A stretch of 17,170 nt of DNA, taken from Candidatus Delongbacteria bacterium. Its GTDB lineage: Bacteria; UBA4055. This document shows, piece after piece, positions 8,167 through 15,090 of the stretch; the first letter of the stretch is position 1; each line of letters starts with the position of its first letter. The translations under genes were made by a program, and so were the position numbers. The stretch lies in assembly GCA_003477045.1 (NCBI GenBank), contig DMTS01000007.1, positions 1 through 17,170 on the forward strand. The letters are read 5' to 3'. The notes beneath the pieces were generated by a model, which was not told where the DNA came from, searched no databases, and worked only from the letters and a program-made list of their open reading frames with translations.

Positions 8167-8192
8167 AAAAGGACTGCATCCGCAGCCCTTTT
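8167..8192 (-). terminator. Rho-independent terminator after the zinc-ribbon gene
   Basis: On the minus strand AAAAGGGCTGC and GCAGTCCTTTT form an 11-bp stem with one mismatch around the loop GGAT, and the transcript continues as TTTTTGTTTG. It lies 24 bases after the zinc-ribbon stop and just before the lepA promoter, so it separates those two units. On the + strand the stem is preceded by A residues but not followed by a good T-tract. Confidence 0.75.
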
Positions 8193-8215
8193 AAGGTTAA
8201 AATACAAAAATAATG

Positions 8216-8437
8216 TTATTTTTTCAGCGAGCTTTTTACTGCATTTTCAGTGTTTGGATGAAGAATATGTTTTTCTTCGTATAATTTGGTTATGACAGAT
8301 CCGTCCTTATTGATCGTTACCAAAGTCCTTTTACCGCAGCTTCCGCAGCCCATATACTTTTTTTCCGGTGATTTGTGCAGTTCTCCGATCTCTTCTCCGC
8401 ATGAAGCACACTTAATCCTTACCTTTTCTTTCATCAT
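8216..8437 (-). CDS. Small zinc-ribbon protein
   Basis: A 73-residue cytoplasmic protein with two CxxC knuckles, C10-A-S-C13 and C31-G-S-C34, spaced by 17 residues, the pattern of a treble-clef or zinc-ribbon fold. The C-terminal half is charged and has no recognised motif. There is no signal peptide or membrane segment. The first of two adjacent ATG codons is preferred because GGGAG lies 7 bases upstream. The gene forms its own unit, with a candidate promoter at 8528-8501, a palindrome in the leader, and a terminator after it. I do not recognise a specific family; a role in nucleic-acid binding or as a regulator is possible but unproven. Confidence 0.75.
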   Translation of the reverse strand: MMKEKVRIKCASCGEEIGELHKSPEKKYMGCGSCGKRTLVTINKDGSVITKLYEEKHILHPNTENAVKSSLKK

Positions 8438-8444
8438 GATAAGA

Positions 8445-8449
8445 CTCCC
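8445..8449 (-). promoter_or_regulatory. Ribosome binding site of the zinc-ribbon gene
   Basis: GGGAG on the minus strand lies 7 bases before ATG 8437 and 10 before the second ATG at 8434, which decides for the first. Confidence 0.6.
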
Positions 8450-8470
8450 TGTTTGGTTTTAGGTGGAACG

Positions 8471-8487
8471 GATATTTGTGAAATATC
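8471..8487 (-). promoter_or_regulatory. Perfect 7-3-7 palindrome in the zinc-ribbon leader, candidate operator
   Basis: GATATTT (8471-8477) and AAATATC (8481-8487) are perfect reverse complements around a 3-base centre. The site is 14 bases downstream of the candidate -10 box (8506-8501) and ahead of the ribosome binding site, a common position for a repressor site just after the transcription start. As RNA it would be only a weak A+U hairpin. Confidence 0.42.
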
Positions 8488-8500
8488 TCTTCATAAGTAT

Positions 8501-8528
8501 ATAATACAAAAAAACCGTCCGAAAACAA
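8501..8528 (-). promoter_or_regulatory. Candidate promoter for the zinc-ribbon gene
   Basis: On the minus strand TTGTTT (8528-8523) and TATTAT (8506-8501) are separated by 16 bases. The elements sit in the 103-base gap after the YD-repeat lipoprotein gene. The spacer contains a run of seven T residues. Confidence 0.42.
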
Positions 8529-8540
8529 AGGAATTTATTA

Positions 8541-9665
8541 TTATTCGTAATAAGTGATAGTTCTCTCTGTAATATATTTCGGCAGCCATATTTTATTTTC
8601 AAGACTTTTTTTCTCGTAAGCTGTTTTCTTAACCCAGTTGCCTGCTGCGTCATATTCATACTCATATTTCAGGTAAAGCACGGGATCGTTCCCTGTCTCT
8701 TCGATCACATTCCCGGATGCGTCATACTTGTATTCTGTGAAAGAACTTTTCTCGTCACCCGATCGTCCGGAGCCCTGAGCGACCCTGTATCCTTCTCTGC
8801 TGAATTTCTCCCAGGAAATGTTTTCGACTCCGTCAGTAACGAAGATATCTTTCACGTTACGGTTGCCTTCTTCGTCGGTCTCAATTATAAATTTGTGGCT
8901 GTCGATCAATTCTCCTTCAGAATTGTAGAAGCTCTCCTCAGTCTTATTTCCGTTGATATCATAGCCGTAAAGCTCTATATTTGAAATGTTGCCTTCAGAA
9001 TTGTACAGGCATGCTTCGGTAAGTTTCCTGTCGATATATTTATATTTGTATTTGCTTTCTAGAAGTCCCTGCGGATTGTAAATCGTCTCTTCGGTTATAT
9101 TACCTTTGCTGTCATAGCTGATTTTCTTTGAATTATCCAGTTTACCGTCCGGTCTGAAGGCGTTTTCGATCTTATTTCCTTTGCTGTCGTACATATTCTT
9201 TTTTGTGCTTAAAGGTTTGCCCTTGGGATCGAAATACTGCTCTTCTTTTATCATTCCGGTCGTTTCAAATAGTATCACGCTGCTTTTTCCGGTGATCTGA
9301 CCTTTAACTATCTCGCCGAACTTATCCTGAGCTTTATATGTCGTTTCCGACAGTGATCGGAGATTTCCTTTTAATCCCATGATCTTAATATCGTTCCAGA
9401 AAGAAGTCTCTGTTTGTTCTGAAGGTATAACTTTTGAAGTGTCGATGCTGAAAGAGTCGATCATGAGCGTATCTACGAATAATGTGTCCAATTCGATAAT
9501 TTCAGTTATCAATGAATCGACTTTCAGCGTGTCAATTACTATGCTGTCAGGTATAACGGGCTGAACTTCGGGTTTGGCGGGCAGACTGTCCTTTTTTTCC
9601 GCGCATGAAAAAATAAATGCAAAAATCAGCGTTAAAGCAAACAACGATATTAACTGTCTTTTCAT
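8541..9665 (-). CDS. Lipoprotein with YD-like repeats
   Basis: A 374-residue surface or periplasmic lipoprotein from ATG 9665. The signal runs to IFSC with lipidated Cys21. Next comes a linker of hydrophobic-Asp-Ser/Thr-Leu units (residues about 40-77). From about residue 145 on there are YD/RHS-like repeats (YDSKGNITEETIYNPQG, YDINGNKTEESFYNSEG, YDAAGNWVKKTAYE) with 12-14-residue half-units. Repeats of this kind form beta hairpins; the function of short single proteins of this type is unknown. Start: AAAAGGAG lies 5 bases before ATG 9665. An in-frame ATG at 9695 overlaps the permease stop as ATGA and would add 10 residues before the signal; it remains possible because upstream genes use the same junction. 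Last gene of the BatA/ABC operon. Confidence 0.8.
   Translation of the reverse strand: MKRQLISLFALTLIFAFIFSCAEKKDSLPAKPEVQPVIPDSIVIDTLKVDSLITEIIELDTLFVDTLMIDSFSIDTSKVIPSEQTETSFWNDIKIMGLKGNLRSLSETTYKAQDKFGEIVKGQITGKSSVILFETTGMIKEEQYFDPKGKPLSTKKNMYDSKGNKIENAFRPDGKLDNSKKISYDSKGNITEETIYNPQGLLESKYKYKYIDRKLTEACLYNSEGNISNIELYGYDINGNKTEESFYNSEGELIDSHKFIIETDEEGNRNVKDIFVTDGVENISWEKFSREGYRVAQGSGRSGDEKSSFTEYKYDASGNVIEETGNDPVLYLKYEYEYDAAGNWVKKTAYEKKSLENKIWLPKYITERTITYYE
8640..9233 (-). repeat. YD-like protein repeat region
   Basis: The coded protein shows roughly twelve degenerate half-units of the form aromatic-Asp/Asn-x-x-Gly followed by a short beta strand, at 12-15 residue spacing, including FDPKGK, YDSKGN (twice), YNPQG, YNSEG (twice), YDINGN, YDASGN and YDAAGN. 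The DNA copies differ from one another, so this is a protein repeat rather than a recent tandem duplication. Confidence 0.7.
9435..9548 (-). repeat. Asp-Thr/Ser-Leu repeat linker in the lipoprotein
   Basis: The protein reads as repeated units of two hydrophobic residues plus Asp-Thr/Ser-Leu: VIDTLKVDSL, LDTLFVDTL and MIDSFSIDTS, seven units in about 38 residues directly after the lipidated N-terminus. It is probably a tether lifting the repeat domain from the membrane. Similar linkers occur in FCB-group lipoproteins (recalled, not searched). Confidence 0.6.
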
Positions 9666-9670
9666 ACCAG

Positions 9671-9678
9671 CTCCTTTT
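9671..9678 (-). promoter_or_regulatory. Strong ribosome binding site deciding the lipoprotein start
   Basis: AAAAGGAG on the minus strand is five bases before ATG 9665. This is the best Shine-Dalgarno match in the window and supports 9665 over the coupled ATG at 9695, which has only AAGGA about 10 bases upstream. Confidence 0.65.
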
Positions 9679-9691
9679 AGATTTAAACAAT

Positions 9692-10657
9692 TCATTTTGA
9701 AATTATCCTTATAAAGAATACCGCGCCGATCAGGGCGGTTATTATTCCCACCGGGATCTCAGCCGGCCACAGAATGGTTCTTGATATCATATCACATACC
9801 AGAAGTATTATAGCTCCTGTCATAAGCGAGGTCGGAAGAAGAGTCCTGTAATTCCTTCCGAAGTATTTAGATGCTATATGCGGCGCTATTATACCTATAA
9901 AACCGATCGGTCCCGTAAAGGAAACTATCGAACTGATCATAAGTGAAGAAAAGATAAAAAGGTATTTTCTTGATCTGTCGATATTAACGCCTCTCGAAAC
10001 CGAAATTTCCTCGCCGATAAAGAGAAGGTTGAGGTCATCCCTGAAATTATAGATGATAACAAATCCTGCTGTAAAGACAAATGCCGCGAAGTAAACGGAG
10101 TTCATTCCGACTACATCCAGTCCGCCCATTGTCCATCTTGTTATCCTGACCGCATTAGCCTGATCGGTAAGATACTGAATGAAAAGTATGAGTCCTGAAA
10201 AGAAAAAATTTATTACTACGCCGGTAAGGATCATTGAATTGGGGTTGAATTTTTTCCTGCCTGCCGAAGCGAAATAAACTATGGAGACCGACAGAATTGC
10301 TCCGAGAAAAGCTGACAGGGAAGTAAGCGACATTCCCATTAATCCGCCAAAGCTGAAAAAAGAAATGAACAGGGTTACTCCAAACGATGCTCCGCTGGCT
10401 GTTCCTAAGGTGAATGGGGAAGCTATAGGGTTTCTGAAAAGGGACTGGAATACCGCTCCGCATAAAGCGAAAGTACCACCGGCAAGGATCGCCATCAGAG
10501 CCCGGGGAAGCCTTATTTTAAAGATTATATCACTAGAGATATCGGATGAATAAGCATTAAGAAATGAATTTAGATCCGAACCTGCCGCCAGATTCAAAAG
10601 GAACGAAATAAAGAGCAGGGATGAAAGAATATATATTTTTTTTCTTTTTGAGATCAT
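9692..10657 (-). CDS. FecCD-type ABC transporter permease (iron-siderophore/heme/cobalamin uptake family)
   Basis: A 321-residue, strongly hydrophobic inner-membrane protein of the BtuC/FhuB/FecCD family, normally a homodimer with about ten helices per chain. Diagnostic segments are RLPRALMAILAGG and RNPIASPFTLGTASGASFG (residues about 49-93), the cytoplasmic LLFIGEEISVSRGVN, and GFIGIIAPH (252-260). It ends with the usual PAEIPVGIITALIGAVFF. The length is close to the family norm. The start ATGA overlaps the ATPase stop by 4 bases and its own stop overlaps an ATG of the next gene, so translation is probably coupled. Substrate cannot be told from sequence; iron chelate, heme or cobalamin are all candidates. 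No periplasmic binding protein or TonB receptor gene is adjacent. Confidence 0.93.
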   Translation of the reverse strand: MISKRKKIYILSSLLFISFLLNLAAGSDLNSFLNAYSSDISSDIIFKIRLPRALMAILAGGTFALCGAVFQSLFRNPIASPFTLGTASGASFGVTLFISFFSFGGLMGMSLTSLSAFLGAILSVSIVYFASAGRKKFNPNSMILTGVVINFFFSGLILFIQYLTDQANAVRITRWTMGGLDVVGMNSVYFAAFVFTAGFVIIYNFRDDLNLLFIGEEISVSRGVNIDRSRKYLFIFSSLMISSIVSFTGPIGFIGIIAPHIASKYFGRNYRTLLPTSLMTGAIILLVCDMISRTILWPAEIPVGIITALIGAVFFIRIISK

Positions 10658-11412
10658 ACTCTTACAAAGACCGGTTTGTTATCCTCAGGGTTTGTCAACG
10701 ATAGGAATTCTATTCCGAACAGATCGCTCATATCCTTAGAATTTACCGCGGCGGAATCTTTCAAAAATACTACGCGGCCTCTTTTAAGAGCCATGATCCT
10801 ATCCGAGTATTTAAGAGCGTCGTTCAGATTATGGGTCACATTGATTATGGTGATATTCCTTTTTTTATGAATATCAAATATCAGTTCGCTGATCTGGTGA
10901 TCGAAATAGGGATCAAGATGTGTTACAGGTTCGTCAAATAAAATTATATCAGTTCCCTGCGCAAGAGCAGATGCGATGGCTACTCTCTGTCTTTCGCCGG
11001 AGCTCAGGTCGCTTATTTTTCTTTTCGTGAATTCGGATGTAAAGGTTATTTTCATGCTCTCTCTTGTTATGTCCCTGTCAAGTTTGCTTATGCCTGTGAA
11101 AGCTGAAAAATAAGGGTATCTGCTAAAAAGAATAAATTCTTCCGCGGTAAAATCATTCGGCTGAAGCTGTCCTATATAGGTTATCTTTCTTGCGAGCTCT
11201 TTTTGGGAATAATCAGAAATGCTCTTATCAAATATCTTAATTTCACCGGAGCTTTTATCAATAATTCTGCATAATGATCTTAAGACCGTACTTTTTCCGG
11301 CACCGTTGGGTCCGATTATCGAAAGATATTCCCCACTGGATATATTAAAGCTCACTGAATCTATAACAGTCTGTTCGTCAAGAAGAATTGTCAGGTTGTC
11401 GGCTTTTATCAT
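10654..11412 (-). CDS. FecE/BtuD-type ABC transporter ATP-binding protein
   Basis: A 252-residue nucleotide-binding subunit that powers the adjacent permease. Walker A is GPNGAGKST (34-42), Q-loop Gln82 in IGQLQ, signature LSSGERQR (136-143), Walker B IILFDEP with catalytic Glu161, D-loop HLD, and switch His194 in NVTH. The length is typical for FecE/FepC/BtuD proteins. The start overlaps the BatA/VWA stop by 4 bases (ATGA), and its own stop overlaps the permease start in the same way. The ATPase and permease form the cytoplasmic and membrane half of an importer whose binding protein must be encoded elsewhere. Confidence 0.94.
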   Translation of the reverse strand: MIKADNLTILLDEQTVIDSVSFNISSGEYLSIIGPNGAGKSTVLRSLCRIIDKSSGEIKIFDKSISDYSQKELARKITYIGQLQPNDFTAEEFILFSRYPYFSAFTGISKLDRDITRESMKITFTSEFTKRKISDLSSGERQRVAIASALAQGTDIILFDEPVTHLDPYFDHQISELIFDIHKKRNITIINVTHNLNDALKYSDRIMALKRGRVVFLKDSAAVNSKDMSDLFGIEFLSLTNPEDNKPVFVRV

Positions 11413-13358
11413 TTAACGAGTCTCACGATAAGAATTTCGGCGCATAAAAGCGTTAGTATAAGAATCAACAGATGATCTTTCAGATCTCTGCTTTCAAAAG
11501 AGATCAGGTCAGTATCGCTGTAATCGTTATAATTTATTATCTTTGAGCTAAAATTCTCTTTTATCATTTCTGTGTTATCTTCGAATTTCTCCCGTTCATA
11601 ATTAACGGCTGTCTGTTTGAGAAAAACACCTTCATCGCTGTAAGCTCTGTAGAACCCCGGCGATTTGAGAAAGAATTTTTTTGATAATTCGTCATGTGCT
11701 TTGTCCAGACTTTTTCCCGGCTTGGTCAAATAGAAGTAGCTGTCAGATTCGACCGTATCTCCTATTGTTTTAGAGGCATTGTAATCCGATTCACTTCCAG
11801 CGAGGTACAAAAGAGAATTCAGTACGACCGGTACTGAAATGCCGTTTTCGAGTATATTGGAATTGTTTTTCTCAAGCCCCGTCGTAAGAAATAAAATGCT
11901 GCCTCTTCCCAGCTTTTTTTCTAAAAACAGCGGGTTTTTGGCGACAGTAATAAGATTTGTCCAGTTTCTGTTTAAAACTTTGTAATAATTGAATATTTCA
12001 ACGCTGTTCGCTCCTGTAAAACCTTCTGAAAAAACATCACTGAAAATAGGATGTTTCATTTCTTCGATCCTGATCCCCGCATAAGAATCCGTAAATTTTT
12101 CATAGCCCGAGACTGGAGGAAACCCCAGAGAACCGACCAGATTCGCACTGTAATCATTCAGGTTAAGCTTATCCCCTGCGGAAAAATATGCGGAACCTCC
12201 TTCAGTTACATAATTCTTAACAGAGGAAGCTGTGAAAGAGCTGAAGTTCGAAATGCTAGAGAAAAATAACAGGCTGAAATCAGAAAGTTTTACCGAGTTA
12301 ACCGCTTCATGATCTATAACCTGAGGTAATAAGACCGAATCCGGATTTGTGTCTATAAGGCTCAGTATGTTCTTCACTGCTCTGGAGTCTTTGTCTCCAA
12401 TGAGAAGCATTTTCTTTTTTTCAAGATCATTTATAGTAAAATTATAGCTGTTGTTCAGAAGATTCGAACTTTCGTCGTTTACTTCGACTGTGACAGCGGC
12501 TCCAGCATTACCTATATCTTTAAGTTCGACATTGACCATTTTATATCTTTCACTGCCGAAAACGATCTCCTGCGCATATATCTTTCGTCCGTCCTGATAA
12601 AGTTCAAGTCTTGTTTGCTTTCCGGCTGCAGATGTTAAAGAAATGCGCAAAAATGTTCTGTTTGATATAATAACAGAATCTACCGACATATCTGCTTTTC
12701 TGCTTTCGTCGGAAGTGAACAGAAGAGCATGCCTCCGGTAACTGGTTTCAAAAGATATGTTTTCACCGGCATCTACAAGTCCGTCCGTTAGAAGCAGAAG
12801 TATCTTATTTGTGTTGGAAATGTCATTGAAAAGCGAATCTGCGAATCCTGTAATTTCTTTCAAAGGCCGTTCTCTGCCGTAAATATTTACAGAATTAAGA
12901 AATTTGAGGGCATCCTTTTTATTTCCTTTGAATTTTTCACCGGGATCTGATGTCAGTATAAATGCGGTTGTGTTTTCCGGAACACCGTTTATTGACCGGA
13001 TCAGAATATTTCTGGCAGCGTCGAATTTTGTTGTTCCCGCCGACTCGTCTGCCATAGATGAGCTTGTATCCAGATAAAATACCGCCGAAGTTCTTTTTCC
13101 AGGATCAAAGTCCGTTCTGTCTCCTAAAAAAGGACCTGCGAAGATCAGAATAACTGACAGGATCAGGATCGTCCGGACTATCAGAAGGATAATATCTTTT
13201 ATCTTAGTCCGCCTGTTTACATTTTTAGACAGGTTCTTCAAGAGAAAAAGCGAACTGAACACCAGTTTTTTCGGCTTTTTCCTGAAAATGAGATAAATTA
13301 ACAGCGGAAGCACTGCCAGCGGTATTAGATAAAGATATTGAAGGTTTTCGAAATACAT
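11409..13358 (-). CDS. BatA-type membrane protein with von Willebrand factor A domain
   Basis: A 649-residue inner-membrane protein. Residues about 8-25 and 55-75 are membrane helices flanking a basic loop, the BatA/aerotolerance N-terminal arrangement. A VWA domain follows with the metal-ion adhesion motif DTSSS (Asp97, Ser99, Ser101) and LLLLTDG further on. The middle, with KKMLLIGDKDSR and VTEGGSAYFSAG, looks like the glutamine-amidotransferase-like fold found in long BatA-domain proteins. A final helix lies near residues 629-647, ending in a short basic tail. Function of this class is unknown; VWA domains bind partner proteins through a divalent metal. No MoxR ATPase or DUF58 gene, its usual neighbours, is present. 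It is first in an operon with a FecCD-type ABC transporter, joined by an ATGA overlap. Confidence 0.87.
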   Translation of the reverse strand: MYFENLQYLYLIPLAVLPLLIYLIFRKKPKKLVFSSLFLLKNLSKNVNRRTKIKDIILLIVRTILILSVILIFAGPFLGDRTDFDPGKRTSAVFYLDTSSSMADESAGTTKFDAARNILIRSINGVPENTTAFILTSDPGEKFKGNKKDALKFLNSVNIYGRERPLKEITGFADSLFNDISNTNKILLLLTDGLVDAGENISFETSYRRHALLFTSDESRKADMSVDSVIISNRTFLRISLTSAAGKQTRLELYQDGRKIYAQEIVFGSERYKMVNVELKDIGNAGAAVTVEVNDESSNLLNNSYNFTINDLEKKKMLLIGDKDSRAVKNILSLIDTNPDSVLLPQVIDHEAVNSVKLSDFSLLFFSSISNFSSFTASSVKNYVTEGGSAYFSAGDKLNLNDYSANLVGSLGFPPVSGYEKFTDSYAGIRIEEMKHPIFSDVFSEGFTGANSVEIFNYYKVLNRNWTNLITVAKNPLFLEKKLGRGSILFLTTGLEKNNSNILENGISVPVVLNSLLYLAGSESDYNASKTIGDTVESDSYFYLTKPGKSLDKAHDELSKKFFLKSPGFYRAYSDEGVFLKQTAVNYEREKFEDNTEMIKENFSSKIINYNDYSDTDLISFESRDLKDHLLILILTLLCAEILIVRLVK

Positions 13359-13378
13359 GTCTTTTCGTTTTTTCTCTG

Positions 13379-13407
13379 AATTTAAGCCAAAGAAACAAAA
13401 AACACAA
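13379..13407 (-). promoter_or_regulatory. Candidate promoter for the BatA/ABC/lipoprotein operon
   Basis: On the minus strand TTGTGT (13407-13402) and TAAATT (13384-13379) are separated by exactly 17 bases. The -10 is 20 bases before the start codon, so the leader would be short, about 14 bases. It is divergent from the decarboxylase promoter. Confidence 0.42.
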
Positions 13408-13451
13408 CAGGGATGTGAATATTTTTTAATTAAAATATAATAAAAAAAATC

Positions 13452-13480
13452 TTGTATAAAAGGAATATGATAAATATATT
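13452..13480 (+). promoter_or_regulatory. Candidate promoter for the methylmalonyl-CoA decarboxylase operon
   Basis: TTGTAT (13452-13457) and TATATT (13475-13480) are separated by exactly 17 bases, 37 bases before the mmdA start. The -35 boxes of this and the divergent promoter are 44 bases apart. The region between them is an A+T-only-like stretch with no clear operator. Confidence 0.48.
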
Positions 13481-13517
13481 AGCACAGCGATTAAAAGAAA
13501 AGCATGGGGTTATATAA

Positions 13518-15068
13518 ATGAGCAATGAAAGAGATATACTGGACCTGAAAGCAAAGAACGAAAAAGCTGAGCTTGGCGGAGGAGCGCAGGCTATCGAAAA
13601 GCAGCACTCCAAAGGCAAATTAACTGCAAGGGAGAGGGTAAATCTTCTTCTGGACAGAGACAGCTTTGAAGAGATAGACAAACTCCGTACGCATTCGTGT
13701 AGCGATTTCGGGATGGAGAAGAAGAAATTTTACGGTGACGGTATGATCTCCGGCTACGGAACTATTCACGGAAGACTCGTCTTTGTTTACTCTTTTGATT
13801 TCACTGTAATAGGCGGAACACTGTCCAAGACCGTAGGTGAAAAAGTGGCGAAGATAATGGAAATGGCCGCAAAGGTAGGAGCTCCTGTAATTGGCATAAA
13901 CGACTCGGGAGGAGCAAGGATACAGGAAGGTGTTGACGCCCTGGCAGGTTATACGCACATTTTTATAAAAAACATCCTTTATTCCGGTGTAATACCCCAG
14001 ATCAGTGCGATCGTAGGTCCCTGCGCGGGCGGAGCGGTTTATTCTCCAGCGCTTACAGATTTTATATTCATGGTGAGAAAAACAGCATATATGTTCTTGA
14101 CAGGTCCGAAAGTTGTCGAAGAAGTCACGCATGAAAAAGTGACTGATGAGGAGCTGGGCGGCGCGGATGTGCACGGAAAAAAAAGCGGAGTTACTCATTT
14201 TACCTGTGATACCGAGCAGGAATTATTCGAGGGTATCAGAACGCTTGTCGGTTTTATACCGCAGAATAACACTGAGGATTCTCCTGTAACTCCCTGCGAT
14301 GATGATCCGTCCAGGATATGCAGGGAATTGAATTCAATAATACCGGATAACCCGAATAAGCCGTACGATATGAAGCAGGTGATCAAAGATGTCGTTGACA
14401 ACGGAATATTTTTTGAAGTTCAGAAGGACTGGGCTCAGAACATTATCGTCGGATTTTCTAGAATGAACGGGAAAAGCGTAGGTATAGTTGCCAATCAGCC
14501 TAAAGTGATGGCGGGTGTCCTTGACAGCAACTCATCGGTAAAAGGCGCAAGGTTCGTCAGATTCTGCGACGCTTTCAATATTCCTGTCATAACATTTGAA
14601 GATGTACCTGGATTTTTACCGGGAACAGCTCAGGAGTTCGCGGGGGTAATTGATCATGGCGCAAAGCTTCTGTACGCTTACGGAGAAGCTACAGTTCCCA
14701 AGATCACCGTTATAACAAGAAAAGCATACGGCGGAGCATACTGCGTAATGAACTCAAAACAGCTGCGCGGGGATATAATATACGCATGGCCTTCAGCCGA
14801 GATAGCCGTTATGGGAGCCGAAGGAGCAAGCAAGATAGTTTTCGCAAAGGAGATCGCGGAAGCTGAAGATAAAGAAAAGATGCTTGCCGAGAAAGTCAAA
14901 GATTATAAAGAAAGGTTCGCAAATCCTTATGTAGCTACCGACAAAGGATTTATCGACGGCATAATCGAACCAGAAGTAACAAGGTTCAAAGTGATAAAAG
15001 CTCTTGAGATGCTGAAAAATAAAAGGGAAACGAATCCTCCGAAAAAACACGGCAACATACCGCTTTAA
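13518..15068 (+). CDS. mmdA: Methylmalonyl-CoA decarboxylase alpha subunit (carboxyltransferase)
   Basis: A 516-residue, PccB-type biotin-dependent carboxyltransferase, the normal MmdA length. It transfers the carboxyl group of (S)-methylmalonyl-CoA to biotin on the carrier protein, giving propionyl-CoA. Family marks are KQHSKGKLTARERVNLLLD (residues 28-46), the first oxyanion hole GGARIQEG (131-138), GPCAGGAVYSPALTDF (167-182), and the second crotonase half with PGFLPGTAQE and GGAYCVMNSK. Start has GGGG eight bases upstream. It heads the operon alpha, OadG/delta, biotin carrier, beta, similar to the Veillonella mmd cluster. Glutaconyl-CoA decarboxylase alpha (about 70 residues longer) and propionyl-CoA carboxylase beta are alternatives; the ion-pump genes downstream argue for a decarboxylase. 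Oxaloacetate decarboxylase is excluded because its alpha subunit is of a different fold. Confidence 0.92.
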   Translation: MSNERDILDLKAKNEKAELGGGAQAIEKQHSKGKLTARERVNLLLDRDSFEEIDKLRTHSCSDFGMEKKKFYGDGMISGYGTIHGRLVFVYSFDFTVIGGTLSKTVGEKVAKIMEMAAKVGAPVIGINDSGGARIQEGVDALAGYTHIFIKNILYSGVIPQISAIVGPCAGGAVYSPALTDFIFMVRKTAYMFLTGPKVVEEVTHEKVTDEELGGADVHGKKSGVTHFTCDTEQELFEGIRTLVGFIPQNNTEDSPVTPCDDDPSRICRELNSIIPDNPNKPYDMKQVIKDVVDNGIFFEVQKDWAQNIIVGFSRMNGKSVGIVANQPKVMAGVLDSNSSVKGARFVRFCDAFNIPVITFEDVPGFLPGTAQEFAGVIDHGAKLLYAYGEATVPKITVITRKAYGGAYCVMNSKQLRGDIIYAWPSAEIAVMGAEGASKIVFAKEIAEAEDKEKMLAEKVKDYKERFANPYVATDKGFIDGIIEPEVTRFKVIKALEMLKNKRETNPPKKHGNIPL

Positions 15069-15090
15069 AAAGAGGAATCAGGGATATAAT

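Noticed and set aside
8508..8530. Run of seven T residues (minus strand) after the YD-lipoprotein gene as a terminator
   Set aside because: The sequence before it (CCTTTG...GGACGG) makes only a 3-base stem with a bulge. The run is better explained as spacer of the next promoter, so the operon's terminator remains unidentified.
8640..9233. A full RHS/YD polymorphic toxin
   Set aside because: The protein is only about 374 residues, has no RHS core (no PxxxxDPxG-type cleavage site) and no toxin tip or immunity gene; only short YD-like repeats are present.
13381..13517. Riboswitch or biotin (BirA-type) operator before mmdA
   Set aside because: The divergent gap is short and A+T-rich, with no dyad near the mmdA promoter and no structured leader visible.
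13620..14198. 192-codon open frame on the minus strand
   Set aside because: It is antisense to mmdA, whose conserved motifs fill this stretch; the translation is rich in Cys, Tyr and His in the manner of shadow frames.
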